Source: Radicibacter daui (GTDB taxonomy: Bacteria > Pseudomonadota > Alphaproteobacteria > Radicibacterales > Radicibacteraceae). From it: a stretch of 64,000 nucleotides of DNA. Shown here in pieces: positions 1 to 7,981 of this stretch (the stretch's first letter is position 1; every line of letters begins with the position of its first letter). The stretch lies in the NCBI GenBank assembly GCA_030657355.1, contig CP131056.1, positions 1,508,501 to 1,572,500 of the forward strand, given 5' to 3'. Made by a program: the position numbers and the translations under genes. The notes under the pieces were generated by a model. That model was not told the DNA's origin. It saw only the letters and a program-made list of their open reading frames with translations, and ran no database searches.

Positions 1-1406
1 GTATGGAGATGCTGACCAGCGCCTCCATGGCCTTTTCCACCTTGCCGGTCTTGACGCAGGGCATGGTGGAAGCGCTCGCCCGCCATGCCGGCCCTGACCT
101 TCAGGCCTGGGCGCTGCCAAAGCTGGTGTCCGGCGAATGGTCGGGGGCGATGGCGCTGACCGAGCCGCAGGCGGGCTCCGATCTCGGGGCCATCCGCACC
201 CGCGCGGTGCAGGCGGCAGACGGGAGCTATAGCGTTACCGGCAGCAAGATATTCATCACCTTCGGCGAACATGATCTGACGGATAACATCCTGCATCTGG
301 TGCTGGCGCGCCTGCCGGATGCACCGGAAGGCTCCCGTGGCATCTCGCTCTTTCTGGTGCCCAAATGGCTGGAAGAAAACGGGCAGCGAAAGCGCAATGC
401 CATTCTCTGCACCGGGCTTGAAAAGAAGCTCGGCATCCGCGCAAGCCCGACCTGCTCCCTGACTTATGACGGCGCAAAAGGCTTTATGGTCGGCAGCCCG
501 CACCAGGGCTTGCCGGCGATGTTCACCATGATGAACCGGGCCCGCCTTGCCACCGGCATGCAGGGCGTTGCCCTTGCCGAGCGCGCAACTCAGCAGGCAA
601 CAGCCTATGCCCGTGACCGGCGGCAGGGGCGCGGGCTCGATGGTGAAGTGTCGGCAGCACTTGTGAGGCACCCGGACGTGGCGCGCATGCTGATGATCAT
701 GCGCGCCCTGACAGATGCCGGCCGTGCCATCGCCTATCTCGCCGCCGCCGAGATCGACCGCGCGGAGACTTCCGCAGAGGCATCCGCCCGCGCCGATCTG
801 CTGACCCCCATCGTCAAGGCCCACCTGTCGCAAACCGGTGTCGACGTTACCTCGCTGGGCATCCAGGTGTTTGGGGGCGCGGGATATATCGAGGAAACGG
901 GCATGGCGCAGCTTTGGCGCGATGCCCGTATTGCACCGATCTATGAGGGCACCAACGGCATCCAGGCCATCGATCTGGTGATGCGCAAACTGCCACGTGA
1001 GGACGGCGCGGTGGTGCTGGGATTGATCGCCGCGCTGCGGGAAGAGATGGCCGCTCTGGGCGCCGGCGCCGCGGATGAAGCCCTTGGCGACTGGCGGCAG
1101 GCAACATCGCTGCTGCTGGATCCGGGGATGAGTGAAGAGCAGGGCCTTGCGGTTGCCTCGCCCTATCTGCGACTGGCGGGGCTTGCCCTTGGCGGCACCC
1201 TGTTGCGGCGGCGGGCCCACCGGGCATCGATGCTGATTGCTGCCGGTGATGCCTCGCCGCTTCATGCCGGCCGGGTGGCCGCAGCGGATTTCTATGAGGC
1301 CAATATTGCGCCCGAGACGGCGGCGCTGCTGCGGATCGTCCGCAGCGGTGCGGCTTCGGTTATTGGTGCCGTGCGGGCGTTCGGCGGCGAAACTGCGCTG
1401 GTGTAA
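1..1406 (+). CDS. Acyl-CoA dehydrogenase, DmdC-like, 5' truncated
   Basis: Flavin-dependent alpha,beta-dehydrogenation of an acyl-CoA thioester. The reading frame is open to the left edge, and the visible 467 residues begin inside the N-terminal helical domain, so roughly 100 or more residues lie outside the window. The segment ALTEPQAGSDLGAI is the usual FAD/substrate loop of the middle domain. IYEGTNGIQ (around bases 935-965) contains the Glu that serves as catalytic base in medium-chain acyl-CoA dehydrogenases. An additional helical C-terminal tail after VMRKL fits the long DmdC/AcdA-like subfamily (methylmercaptopropionyl-CoA dehydrogenase type). It converges on the minus-strand CoA operon and could supply its unsaturated acyl-CoA, but the true substrate is not readable. 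Confidence 0.85.
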   Translation, partial: MEMLTSASMAFSTLPVLTQGMVEALARHAGPDLQAWALPKLVSGEWSGAMALTEPQAGSDLGAIRTRAVQAADGSYSVTGSKIFITFGEHDLTDNILHLVLARLPDAPEGSRGISLFLVPKWLEENGQRKRNAILCTGLEKKLGIRASPTCSLTYDGAKGFMVGSPHQGLPAMFTMMNRARLATGMQGVALAERATQQATAYARDRRQGRGLDGEVSAALVRHPDVARMLMIMRALTDAGRAIAYLAAAEIDRAETSAEASARADLLTPIVKAHLSQTGVDVTSLGIQVFGGAGYIEETGMAQLWRDARIAPIYEGTNGIQAIDLVMRKLPREDGAVVLGLIAALREEMAALGAGAADEALGDWRQATSLLLDPGMSEEQGLAVASPYLRLAGLALGGTLLRRRAHRASMLIAAGDASPLHAGRVAAADFYEANIAPETAALLRIVRSGAASVIGAVRAFGGETALV

Positions 1407-1414
1407 AAGGAAAA

Positions 1415-1442
1415 GGGCTGCCGGCAATCGCCCCGGCAGCCC
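1415..1442. terminator. Bidirectional intrinsic terminator between convergent genes
   Basis: A perfect 10-bp inverted repeat (GGGCTGCCGG / CCGGCAGCCC) with an 8-nt loop lies 9 bp after the acyl-CoA dehydrogenase stop and is followed by TCCTTGTTTT. On the other strand the stem is followed by a CTTTTCCTTTT run, so it can end both converging transcripts. Confidence 0.8.
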
Positions 1443-1465
1443 TCCTTGTTTTCCGGTGCCTCGCC

Positions 1466-2605
1466 TTACTTCACCAGATCGAACTTGCTGTCCTTCACCG
1501 TCAGCACGACGACGGAGCGCTGGTCGAGCCCGTTGTGGTTGTCGGCATTGTAGTGATAGACGCCCTGGCTCGCGGCCACGTCGCCGGCATTTTCGATGGC
1601 ATCGCGCAGGGCACTGCGAAACTCTGCCGTGCCGGGTTTGGCAGACTTGAGAGCCACGGGAACTGCCGCTTCCAGCACCAGCATGGCGTCATTGATATGG
1701 GCGCCAAACTGGGTGCGGGTGCCGGCGCCATATTTGGCTTCATAGGTCTGCACATAGGCAAGGCCCGGAGCCTTGGTTTCGGTGCCTTCCTGCAGCTCGG
1801 CCACCATCACCGGGCCGGAAGCCATGATGGTGCCTTCCGCCGCCTTGCCGGCAACGCGGATGAAGTCACCGGTCACCGCACCATGGGTCTGGTAGAAGGT
1901 GCCCTTGTAGCCACGCTGGCGCAGCTCGATCTGCGGCAGCGCGGCGCCGGTGCCGGAGGCGCCGACGAGGATGGCGTCCGGATGGGCAGCCAGCAGCTTC
2001 AGGGCCTGGCCGGAAACGGAAGTGTCCGGGCGGGCATAACGCTCTTCTGCCACCAGCTCGAGCCCCATCTCCTTGCCGGCGGATTTCAGCTGGTTGATCC
2101 AGAGATCGCCGTAGGAGTCCGAAAAGCCGATATAGCCCACCGTCTTGACGCCGTTCTTCTTCATTTCCTTGAAGAGGGCGCCGGCAATCAGCTTGGCGTC
2201 CTGCGGCATGACGAAGGACCAGCGGCTCTTGTGCGGGTCGATCGGCATCGGTGAGCAGGCGAAATGCGGAATGCCGATTTCATTGGCAACGCCGGCCACG
2301 GCAATGGTGCCGGGAGTGAGGGAGGAGCCGATGATGGCATCGGCATTATCCTCGGTGGCAAGGCGCCGGGCGTTGGTGGTGGCCTGTGCCGGGTCGCCGG
2401 CATCGTCCAGCACCACGACATTCAGCTTCTCGCCGGCGATCTCGGCCGGATAGAGCGCGACCGAATTTTTCATCGGGATGCCGAGCGCCGCGCCGGGTCC
2501 GGTCGCGGAAAGGGTAATGCCGATGGTGATGTCGGCCCTGGCGGCCGGCATCAGGGCCATGGTGGCCGCGGTGACCGCCAGGGCGGCCAGGGTATGTTTC
2601 AGCAT
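1466..2605 (-). CDS. Branched-chain amino acid/aromatic acid-type ABC transporter substrate-binding protein
   Basis: Periplasmic solute receptor of the LivK-like family (Peripla_BP_6), 379 residues. The N-terminus is a clear Sec signal peptide (hydrophobic core LAALAVTAATMALMP, likely cleavage after AARA near residue 24). The mature part starts DITIGITLSATGPGAALG, the normal start of this fold. It is the last gene of a minus-strand operon with a feruloyl-CoA synthase-like ligase and beta-oxidation enzymes, so an aromatic carboxylate such as a hydroxycinnamate is a plausible ligand. Branched amino acids are the family default. No permease or ATPase genes adjoin it in this window, so it must work with components encoded elsewhere. 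Confidence 0.85.
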   Translation of the reverse strand: MLKHTLAALAVTAATMALMPAARADITIGITLSATGPGAALGIPMKNSVALYPAEIAGEKLNVVVLDDAGDPAQATTNARRLATEDNADAIIGSSLTPGTIAVAGVANEIGIPHFACSPMPIDPHKSRWSFVMPQDAKLIAGALFKEMKKNGVKTVGYIGFSDSYGDLWINQLKSAGKEMGLELVAEERYARPDTSVSGQALKLLAAHPDAILVGASGTGAALPQIELRQRGYKGTFYQTHGAVTGDFIRVAGKAAEGTIMASGPVMVAELQEGTETKAPGLAYVQTYEAKYGAGTRTQFGAHINDAMLVLEAAVPVALKSAKPGTAEFRSALRDAIENAGDVAASQGVYHYNADNHNGLDQRSVVVLTVKDSKFDLVK

Positions 2606-2652
2606 GTCAGTAGCGTCCTCCCTTCAGATGGTGCCGCATTCTTCTGGCGGCG

Positions 2653-3102
2653 TTATGTCTCCGACCCCGGGGTAAAAGCGCGCCTGATCTCCTCGGGGAG
2701 AGGAGCGGATCGAAGCCCGGCCGGAACGCTGGCATCGCGCTCCGTCCAGACCCTCGTTTCACTGGCCTCGACCGCCACCACGCTGCCCCGGCGCGCTACA
2801 TGCGCGACCTTGAAGCTGGAGCGACCGAGGGCGGTAATGCTGGTTTCGATCTCGACATCATCGCCGAAGCGGCAGGGCGCGAGAAAGCGTGCCGCGCTAT
2901 CCACCAGCGGAATGCCGGCAAAGGCGGGGTAAACCTCGAACAGGCGCCATTTGGGCGTACCGATCGCTTCGAACAGGGCGGCCGTTGCCGCGTCGAAAAA
3001 GGCGAAATAGCGCGGGTTGAACACGATGCCCGCCGGGTCGCAGTCGCCCCATTCGATGCGCACCGTCCGGCGGTTGGTAAAGAGCTTGTCGGGGGCAGTC
3101 AT
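2653..3102 (-). CDS. Acyl-CoA thioesterase, 4-hydroxybenzoyl-CoA thioesterase (hotdog) family
   Basis: 149-residue single hotdog-fold thioesterase that hydrolyses an acyl- or aroyl-CoA to the free acid. The N-terminal motif IEWGDCDPAGIVFNPRY matches the YbgC/4HBT signature; the Asp in DPAGIVF is the usual catalytic residue. It overlaps the upstream dehydrogenase gene by 4 bp (ATGA), which implies translational coupling. In this operon it could release the aromatic acid left after side-chain shortening (for example 4-hydroxybenzoyl- or vanilloyl-CoA), which is an inference from context. Confidence 0.85.
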   Translation of the reverse strand: MTAPDKLFTNRRTVRIEWGDCDPAGIVFNPRYFAFFDAATAALFEAIGTPKWRLFEVYPAFAGIPLVDSAARFLAPCRFGDDVEIETSITALGRSSFKVAHVARRGSVVAVEASETRVWTERDASVPAGLRSAPLPEEIRRAFTPGSET

Positions 3103-3857
3103 CGGGCAGCCATCCTCAGGGCACCATCCAGCCGGATGGTCTCGCCATTAAGGTAAGGGTTTTCGGCGATGTGCTGTACCAGCGCCGCGAATTCATCCGG
3201 CTCGCCCAGCCGGCCCGGAAAGGGGATGGCGGCGGCGAGGGTCTGTTTTGTCTCGGGCGGCAGTTCGCCCAGCAGCGGTGTGGAGAAAAGACCCGGCGCT
3301 ACCGTCATGCAGCGGATGCCAAGGCGGGCCAGCTCGCGGGCAATCGGCAGTGTCATCGCCGCAATCCCGCCCTTGGCCGCCGCATAGGCCGCCTGGCCGA
3401 TCTGACCGTCGAAGGCGGCAACCGAGGCGGTGCTGATAATCGCGCCGCGCTCTTCTCCCGCCGGCTCCAGCGCCTGCATGCGGGCGGCGGCAAGGCGGAT
3501 CATGTTGAAGGTGCCGATCAGGTTCACGCGGATAACCCGCTCGAAATCGCCGAGCGGCATTGGCCCGTCGCGCCCCACTACCCGTTTTGCCGTACCGATA
3601 CCGGCGCAGTTGACGAGCAGACGCGGCACCCCCTGTGCGGCCTCTATCTTGCCCAGCCCTGCATTGACAGCCGCCTCGTCGCAGATATCGGCTACAACCG
3701 CTGTTCCACCAACCTCGGCGGCGATTGTCGCGGCCGCGTTGCCGTCACGATCCAGCACGGCGACCTTTGCGCCCGCACCGGCAAACCGGCGCGCAACGGC
3801 GGCTCCAAGCCCGGAGCCGCCGCCTGTGATGAGCACTGAAGTTCCTTCGAGTTTCAT
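3099..3857 (-). CDS. SDR-family 3-hydroxyacyl-CoA dehydrogenase
   Basis: 252-residue short-chain dehydrogenase, resembling type II 3-hydroxyacyl-CoA dehydrogenases (HSD17B10-like), that would oxidise the 3-hydroxyacyl-CoA made by the hydratase with NAD+. The cofactor motif TGGGSGLG is at residues 11-18, NCAG at 83-86, and the catalytic Ser145, Tyr158 and Lys162 (YxxxK) are all present. Asp36 after the second strand points to NAD rather than NADP. It lies between thiolase (7 bp) and thioesterase (4-bp overlap), which supports a role in a dedicated beta-oxidation pathway. Confidence 0.88.
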   Translation of the reverse strand: MKLEGTSVLITGGGSGLGAAVARRFAGAGAKVAVLDRDGNAAATIAAEVGGTAVVADICDEAAVNAGLGKIEAAQGVPRLLVNCAGIGTAKRVVGRDGPMPLGDFERVIRVNLIGTFNMIRLAAARMQALEPAGEERGAIISTASVAAFDGQIGQAAYAAAKGGIAAMTLPIARELARLGIRCMTVAPGLFSTPLLGELPPETKQTLAAAIPFPGRLGEPDEFAALVQHIAENPYLNGETIRLDGALRMAAR

Positions 3858-3864
3858 TGCCGCC

Positions 3865-5103
3865 TCACCCCGCCGCCGGATTTTCGATCAGCAGGGCAAT
3901 GCCCTGTCCGCCGCCGATGCAGGCGGAGGCGATGCCGTAGTGCAGGCCGCCGCGCCGCAACTCGCGGGCACAGGTAACGGCTAGGCGAATGCCGGATGCC
4001 CCCAGCGGGTGGCCGATGGCGATGGCGCCGCCATTGACGTTGAGCTTCGCTTCATCCAGCCCCAGTTCGCGGGCGCAGGACAGCACCTGCGCGCCGAATG
4101 CCTCATTGATCTCGAAGCGGTCGATATCGCCCAGCGCAAGACCGGCGCGTTCCAGCACGGCCCGAATGGCCGGCACCGGGCCGATGCCCATGATCTCCGG
4201 CGGTACGCCCACGGCGGCCACGGCACGCAGCCGGGCAAGGGGTTGCCGCCCATGGCGCGCCGCATACCCGGCAGAGGCGACCAGCGCGGCCGTTGCCCCG
4301 TCCACCACGGCGGAGGAATTGCCGCCGGTCTGAACGCCGCCAAAAGCCGGGCGGATGCGGGCCAGCACCTCGACCGGGGAGGGGCGGACATGGCTGTCAC
4401 GGATGACGGTCTCGTCTTTCCTGAGCTTGATGCCACGGGCGGCAAACCCGTCGCGCTCGAAGCTCTCGCTGATCACCGGCACGATTTCGCCGGCCAGAAA
4501 GCCGTCCGCCTCTGCTTTCACTGCACGCTCGAAGGAACGGGCGGCGAAGGCGTCCACCTCCTGGCGGGTAATGCCATGGCGGCTGGCAAGGTTTTCAGCG
4601 GTGCCGCCCATGGTCACATTGGCCGCCGGGTCCAGCAGCGCTTCCCAGAGGAAATCCTTGAACTCTACCTGCCCCATGCGAAAGCCGCCGCGATGGGTAT
4701 AGGCAGCAACCGGGTTGCGGCTCATGGATTCAGCGCCGGCACACAGCGCCAGATCGGCGCGTCCCAGCTCGATGGCGTCGGCGGCCTGCGACAGGACCTC
4801 GATGCCGGTGCCGCAGACCCGCTGCACCAGATGGGCCGGCGTTTCTACTGCGACCCCCGCATAGAGCCCGACATGGCGCGGCAGCATGTAGGCATCGAAG
4901 CTTGCCTGCGCCATCGATCCGCAGATGACGGTGCCGACGTCGCTGGGCGGGGTGCCCGCCTTCTCCAGCACCGCCCGCGCCGCCTTGATGCCGAGATCGA
5001 TGGGAGAGACCAGCGACAGGGCACCCTGATAATCGACAAAGGGCGTGCGGATACCGTCCAGCAGGACGGCATTGTTCCAGGCTGCGGTCAGGGCGGCCGC
5101 CAT
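3865..5103 (-). CDS. Acetyl-CoA acyltransferase (thiolase)
   Basis: 412-residue thiolase that would cleave a 3-ketoacyl-CoA with CoA, releasing acetyl-CoA. The catalytic nucleophile is Cys97 in QRVCGTG. The second active-site residues are His365 in GHPLGASG and Cys395 in ACIGGGQG. The start at 5103 is chosen because it is preceded by GAGGAG at good spacing and follows the ligase stop by one base. A longer in-frame extension into the ligase gene has no thiolase character. In an operon with a feruloyl-CoA synthase-like ligase, a 3-keto-phenylpropionyl-CoA is the likely substrate. Confidence 0.9.
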   Translation of the reverse strand: MAAALTAAWNNAVLLDGIRTPFVDYQGALSLVSPIDLGIKAARAVLEKAGTPPSDVGTVICGSMAQASFDAYMLPRHVGLYAGVAVETPAHLVQRVCGTGIEVLSQAADAIELGRADLALCAGAESMSRNPVAAYTHRGGFRMGQVEFKDFLWEALLDPAANVTMGGTAENLASRHGITRQEVDAFAARSFERAVKAEADGFLAGEIVPVISESFERDGFAARGIKLRKDETVIRDSHVRPSPVEVLARIRPAFGGVQTGGNSSAVVDGATAALVASAGYAARHGRQPLARLRAVAAVGVPPEIMGIGPVPAIRAVLERAGLALGDIDRFEINEAFGAQVLSCARELGLDEAKLNVNGGAIAIGHPLGASGIRLAVTCARELRRGGLHYGIASACIGGGQGIALLIENPAAG

Positions 5104-5104
5104 C

Positions 5105-6967
5105 TCAGGGCTCCTCATGGTGGGCGACGATGACCTCCGGCGGCGGCGGGTCGGCATAAAGCGCCGCGACTTCTCCCGGCCGGTGAGCCAGCACTGCGCG
5201 CTGGTTGATCGAGCCCTTGTCGGTAATCTCGCCGGTGTCGATGGAAGGGGCGCTCTCCAGCACAAGTGCCCGCCTGACCCGGGTGGACGAGCCGCCGGGC
5301 TCTGCCGCCAGCCGGTCGAGGCTGATTTGCAGGGCGGCGCGTACGGCGGGATGGCGGGAGATTTCGGCCAGCGGTGCCGTTGCCGGCAGGTTGGCCAGCA
5401 TGCGGCAGGCCTGTGGGTCGATGATGAGGATGGCGCTCAGGTCATTGCGGTCCGGTCCGGCCAGCACACAGTCGCGGACCAGCGGCGCGCAGGCGGCGAC
5501 CAGACGGGCGCGCATGGGGCCAACGCTGACCCAGGTGCCACTGCTGAGCTTGAAATCCTCGGTTATACGGCCATCGAACCAGAAGCCCTTGGCAATATCG
5601 GCCTCGTCCACAAAGCGCAGCGCATCGCCGAAGCGGTAATACCCCTCTTCATCAAAGGCCCTGGCGGTGACATCGGGCTGGCGCCAGTAGCCGGGCGTGA
5701 TGTTCGGCCCCTTGACGCGCGCTTCCATCTTGCCCTCCACCGGCACCATCTTCAGCAGGTTGCCCATTACCGGCACACCCACGCGGCCGGAGCCGGTGGT
5801 GGCAGGCGTGCAGCAGAGCGCGAAGGGGGAGCTTTCGGTGGCGCCAAGCCCGGTCAGGATGGGAATGCGGGCACCGATGGTGTCGATGGCGAGCTCATCC
5901 AGCGCCTCCCACACATGGGGCGGCAGGCCGGCACCGGCAAAGAACAGGGCTTGCAGGTTGCGGAAGAAGCTTTCCCGCAGTGCGCGGTCATCGCGCAGAT
6001 ACGGCACCAGGCTTTCATAGCCCTTGGGCACGTTGAAATAGACGCTCGGCGAGACCTCGCGCAGGTTGCGCACGGTCGCCTCGATGCCTTCCGGCACCGG
6101 TTTGCCATCGTCGATATAAAGCGAGCCGCCATTATAGAGCACCAGCCCGAAATTATGGCTGCCGCCGAACACATGGTTCCAGGGCAACCAGTCGACGATG
6201 GTCGGCCCGTCCTTCAGAAAGGCCAGAATTTCGCGCAGCATCACCTGGTTGGAGCTGCACATGCGCTGGGTGGTAATCACCGCCTTGGGGCCGCCGGTGG
6301 AACCGGAGGTAAGCAGGAATTTGGCGATTGTGTCGGGGCCGATGGCGCCGCGGTAGTAGTCGATCGCCGCGCCGGGTTTGGTGGCCTGCAACTCTGCAAG
6401 CGTGGTGGAGCGCCGCCCTGCAGCCGGATTGCGACCGATGATGACTTCCCGTTCCGCCGGCCAGACGGCGTCGAGCGCTTTGGCAAAGCGCGCGCCGTCG
6501 CTCACATAGACGAGGCCGGGCGTCAGCAGCGAAAACACATGGCGCAGTTTGCTGAAATCGGTGGAGATCAGCGAATAGGCCGGGGAGACGGGGCAATAGG
6601 GGATGCCGGCCTGCATGGCGCCAAGCGCCAGCAGCCCATGATCGATATCGTTGCCGGAGAGAATAACCAGCGGCTTTTCCGCAGAAAGGCCGCGCGCAAT
6701 CAATGCCTCGCCGATGGAGCGTGCCGCCGCCAGCGCCTTGGCATAGGTCACCCGGCGCCAGCTGCCATCGGTATCCCGTTCGGCAAGGAAGGTCTTGTCC
6801 GGTTCGGCGGCGGCCCAGTATTCCAGCCGCTCGCACATCGAGCTCGCATAGTCCGGCAAATTGATCCGGGGCGTGACCAGGATGGCGCCGTCAGCCCGGC
6901 GCTCCATGGTGACGTCGACATTGCCAAAGGCAACGTCGCGCAGCGGCTTCTGCATGACCGCATTCAT
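5105..6967 (-). CDS. fcs: Feruloyl-CoA synthase-like hydroxycinnamate:CoA ligase
   Basis: 620-residue adenylate-forming ligase that would activate ferulate, p-coumarate or caffeate with ATP and CoA. The AMP-binding P-loop TSGSTGGPK is at residues 220-228, and GATESSPFA and YRFGD are later core motifs. Family-specific stretches shared with feruloyl-CoA synthases include FLAERD, VILSGNDI, PYCPVSPAYSL and LLTPGLVYV near residues 60-155. The length matches that family (about 620, longer than ordinary acyl-CoA ligases). It is followed after one base by thiolase and preceded by an enoyl-CoA hydratase. The hydroxycinnamate assignment rests on these recalled motifs; the exact ring substitution cannot be read. 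Confidence 0.85.
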   Translation of the reverse strand: MNAVMQKPLRDVAFGNVDVTMERRADGAILVTPRINLPDYASSMCERLEYWAAAEPDKTFLAERDTDGSWRRVTYAKALAAARSIGEALIARGLSAEKPLVILSGNDIDHGLLALGAMQAGIPYCPVSPAYSLISTDFSKLRHVFSLLTPGLVYVSDGARFAKALDAVWPAEREVIIGRNPAAGRRSTTLAELQATKPGAAIDYYRGAIGPDTIAKFLLTSGSTGGPKAVITTQRMCSSNQVMLREILAFLKDGPTIVDWLPWNHVFGGSHNFGLVLYNGGSLYIDDGKPVPEGIEATVRNLREVSPSVYFNVPKGYESLVPYLRDDRALRESFFRNLQALFFAGAGLPPHVWEALDELAIDTIGARIPILTGLGATESSPFALCCTPATTGSGRVGVPVMGNLLKMVPVEGKMEARVKGPNITPGYWRQPDVTARAFDEEGYYRFGDALRFVDEADIAKGFWFDGRITEDFKLSSGTWVSVGPMRARLVAACAPLVRDCVLAGPDRNDLSAILIIDPQACRMLANLPATAPLAEISRHPAVRAALQISLDRLAAEPGGSSTRVRRALVLESAPSIDTGEITDKGSINQRAVLAHRPGEVAALYADPPPPEVIVAHHEEP

Positions 6968-7044
6968 CAGGCGTTTCCTCTCCCATGCTCGCCGCCTCCG
7001 CTTGTTTTTATGGGGCGCGGAGTTCGGCCTTAACCCTGGTCAGT

Positions 7045-7866
7045 TCATCCCGGCGCCCTTACCTTGGCGGCCTTCTTGTCGAGGAAGGCACGCATGCGCG
7101 CCTTGGCCTCGGCATCATTCTGGGCAATGGCGGACATCAGCGCTTCCATGAGGAAGCCGGCCGGTGCGTCCGTCTCGGCGATGCGGGGCAGCGCCTGCAC
7201 CACAGCAAAATTGGTCATGGGGGCATTGCCGGCAATGGCACGCGCCAGTTCTGTTGCCTTTGCAAGGCCGCTGCCTGCCGGCACGACATATTGCGAGAGG
7301 CCGGCGGCCATGCCGCCCGCCGCGTCATAAGTGCGGCCGGTCAGCATCATGTCCGCCATGCGGGCAGCGCCGATAAGGCGCGGAATACGTACCGAGCCGC
7401 CGCCGCCGACAAAGATGCCGCGCTGGCCTTCCGGCAGGGCGTAGAAGGCATTTTCCTCCGCCACGCGGACATGGGTGGCGGCTGCCAGCTCAAGCCCGCC
7501 GCCAACGACCGCACCCTTAAGCACGCTCACCACCGGCAGCTGGCCACGCTCGATATACTGGAAGGCGTGATGCCACATCATCGAGTGGGCGATGCCGGCC
7601 ATCACGTCATTGTCGCCGCCCTCGCTGAGGTCGGAAAGGTCGAGGCCGGCAGAAAAGTGATCCCCCTCGCCACTGATGACGGCAACCCTGGCACCGGCAG
7701 GCGGTGCGGCAAAGGTGCGCTCCAGGGCGCCGATGGCCTCGGCGTTAAGGGCATTGCGCTTTTCCGGCCGGGACAGGGTCACGAACAGGATGTCGCCCTC
7801 AAGCCGGACGCTGACCGGCGGCTTTACCGCAGGCTGCTGGAGGGGAACGGGCCGGCCTTCTGACAT
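7045..7866 (-). CDS. Enoyl-CoA hydratase/isomerase (crotonase) family protein
   Basis: 273-residue crotonase-fold enzyme, first gene of the minus-strand CoA operon. The oxyanion-hole segments FSAGLDL (71-77) and GAVVGGG (118-124) are present. Both acid/base residues of a true hydratase are visible: Glu126 in GLELAA and Glu146 in LPEGQRG. Hydroxycinnamoyl-CoA hydratase-lyases (vanillin-forming) lack the first Glu. Hydration of feruloyl/coumaroyl-CoA to the 3-hydroxy intermediate, then oxidation by the SDR enzyme, is therefore more likely than direct aldehyde release. The 77-bp gap to the ligase gene holds no obvious terminator. Confidence 0.85.
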   Translation of the reverse strand: MSEGRPVPLQQPAVKPPVSVRLEGDILFVTLSRPEKRNALNAEAIGALERTFAAPPAGARVAVISGEGDHFSAGLDLSDLSEGGDNDVMAGIAHSMMWHHAFQYIERGQLPVVSVLKGAVVGGGLELAAATHVRVAEENAFYALPEGQRGIFVGGGGSVRIPRLIGAARMADMMLTGRTYDAAGGMAAGLSQYVVPAGSGLAKATELARAIAGNAPMTNFAVVQALPRIAETDAPAGFLMEALMSAIAQNDAEAKARMRAFLDKKAAKVRAPG

Positions 7867-7893
7867 CGCGTTACCATAGGTGATCTGATATTA

Positions 7894-7929
7894 TTGTTAT
7901 ATAAGATAACAAAATTGATGCCCGGTCAA
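7894..7929 (-). promoter_or_regulatory. Putative operator and promoter of the hydroxycinnamate operon
   Basis: A perfect 7-bp inverted repeat with 5-bp spacer, TTGTTATATAAGATAACAA (7894-7912), lies 28-46 bp upstream of the hydratase start in an AT-rich pocket of GC-rich DNA. On the minus strand a TTGACC box (7929-7924) lies about 17-19 bp before TCTTAT/TTATAT, which falls inside the palindrome. A repressor bound here would cover the -10 region. Size and symmetry suit MarR-type regulators, which often control hydroxycinnamate genes, but no such regulator is encoded in the window. Confidence 0.55.
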
Positions 7930-7981
7930 GCTGACTGAAAGCGGCCCCTCAGTCCCAAGAGGAAAGGCCATCGCCGCGATG

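Noticed and set aside
1535-2254. Plus-strand open frames opposite the solute-binding protein
   Set aside because: The minus-strand product has a signal peptide and a continuous family match; the others do not.
5045-7033. 662-codon open frame on the plus strand opposite the CoA ligase gene
   Set aside because: Shadow of a GC-rich gene; the opposite strand has full ligase motifs, and this frame has low-complexity Gly/Arg/His composition.
7045-7866. Assignment of the hydratase as a vanillin-forming feruloyl-CoA hydratase/lyase
   Set aside because: It has both Glu residues of ordinary enoyl-CoA hydratases and sits with a dehydrogenase and thiolase, so the beta-oxidative role fits better.
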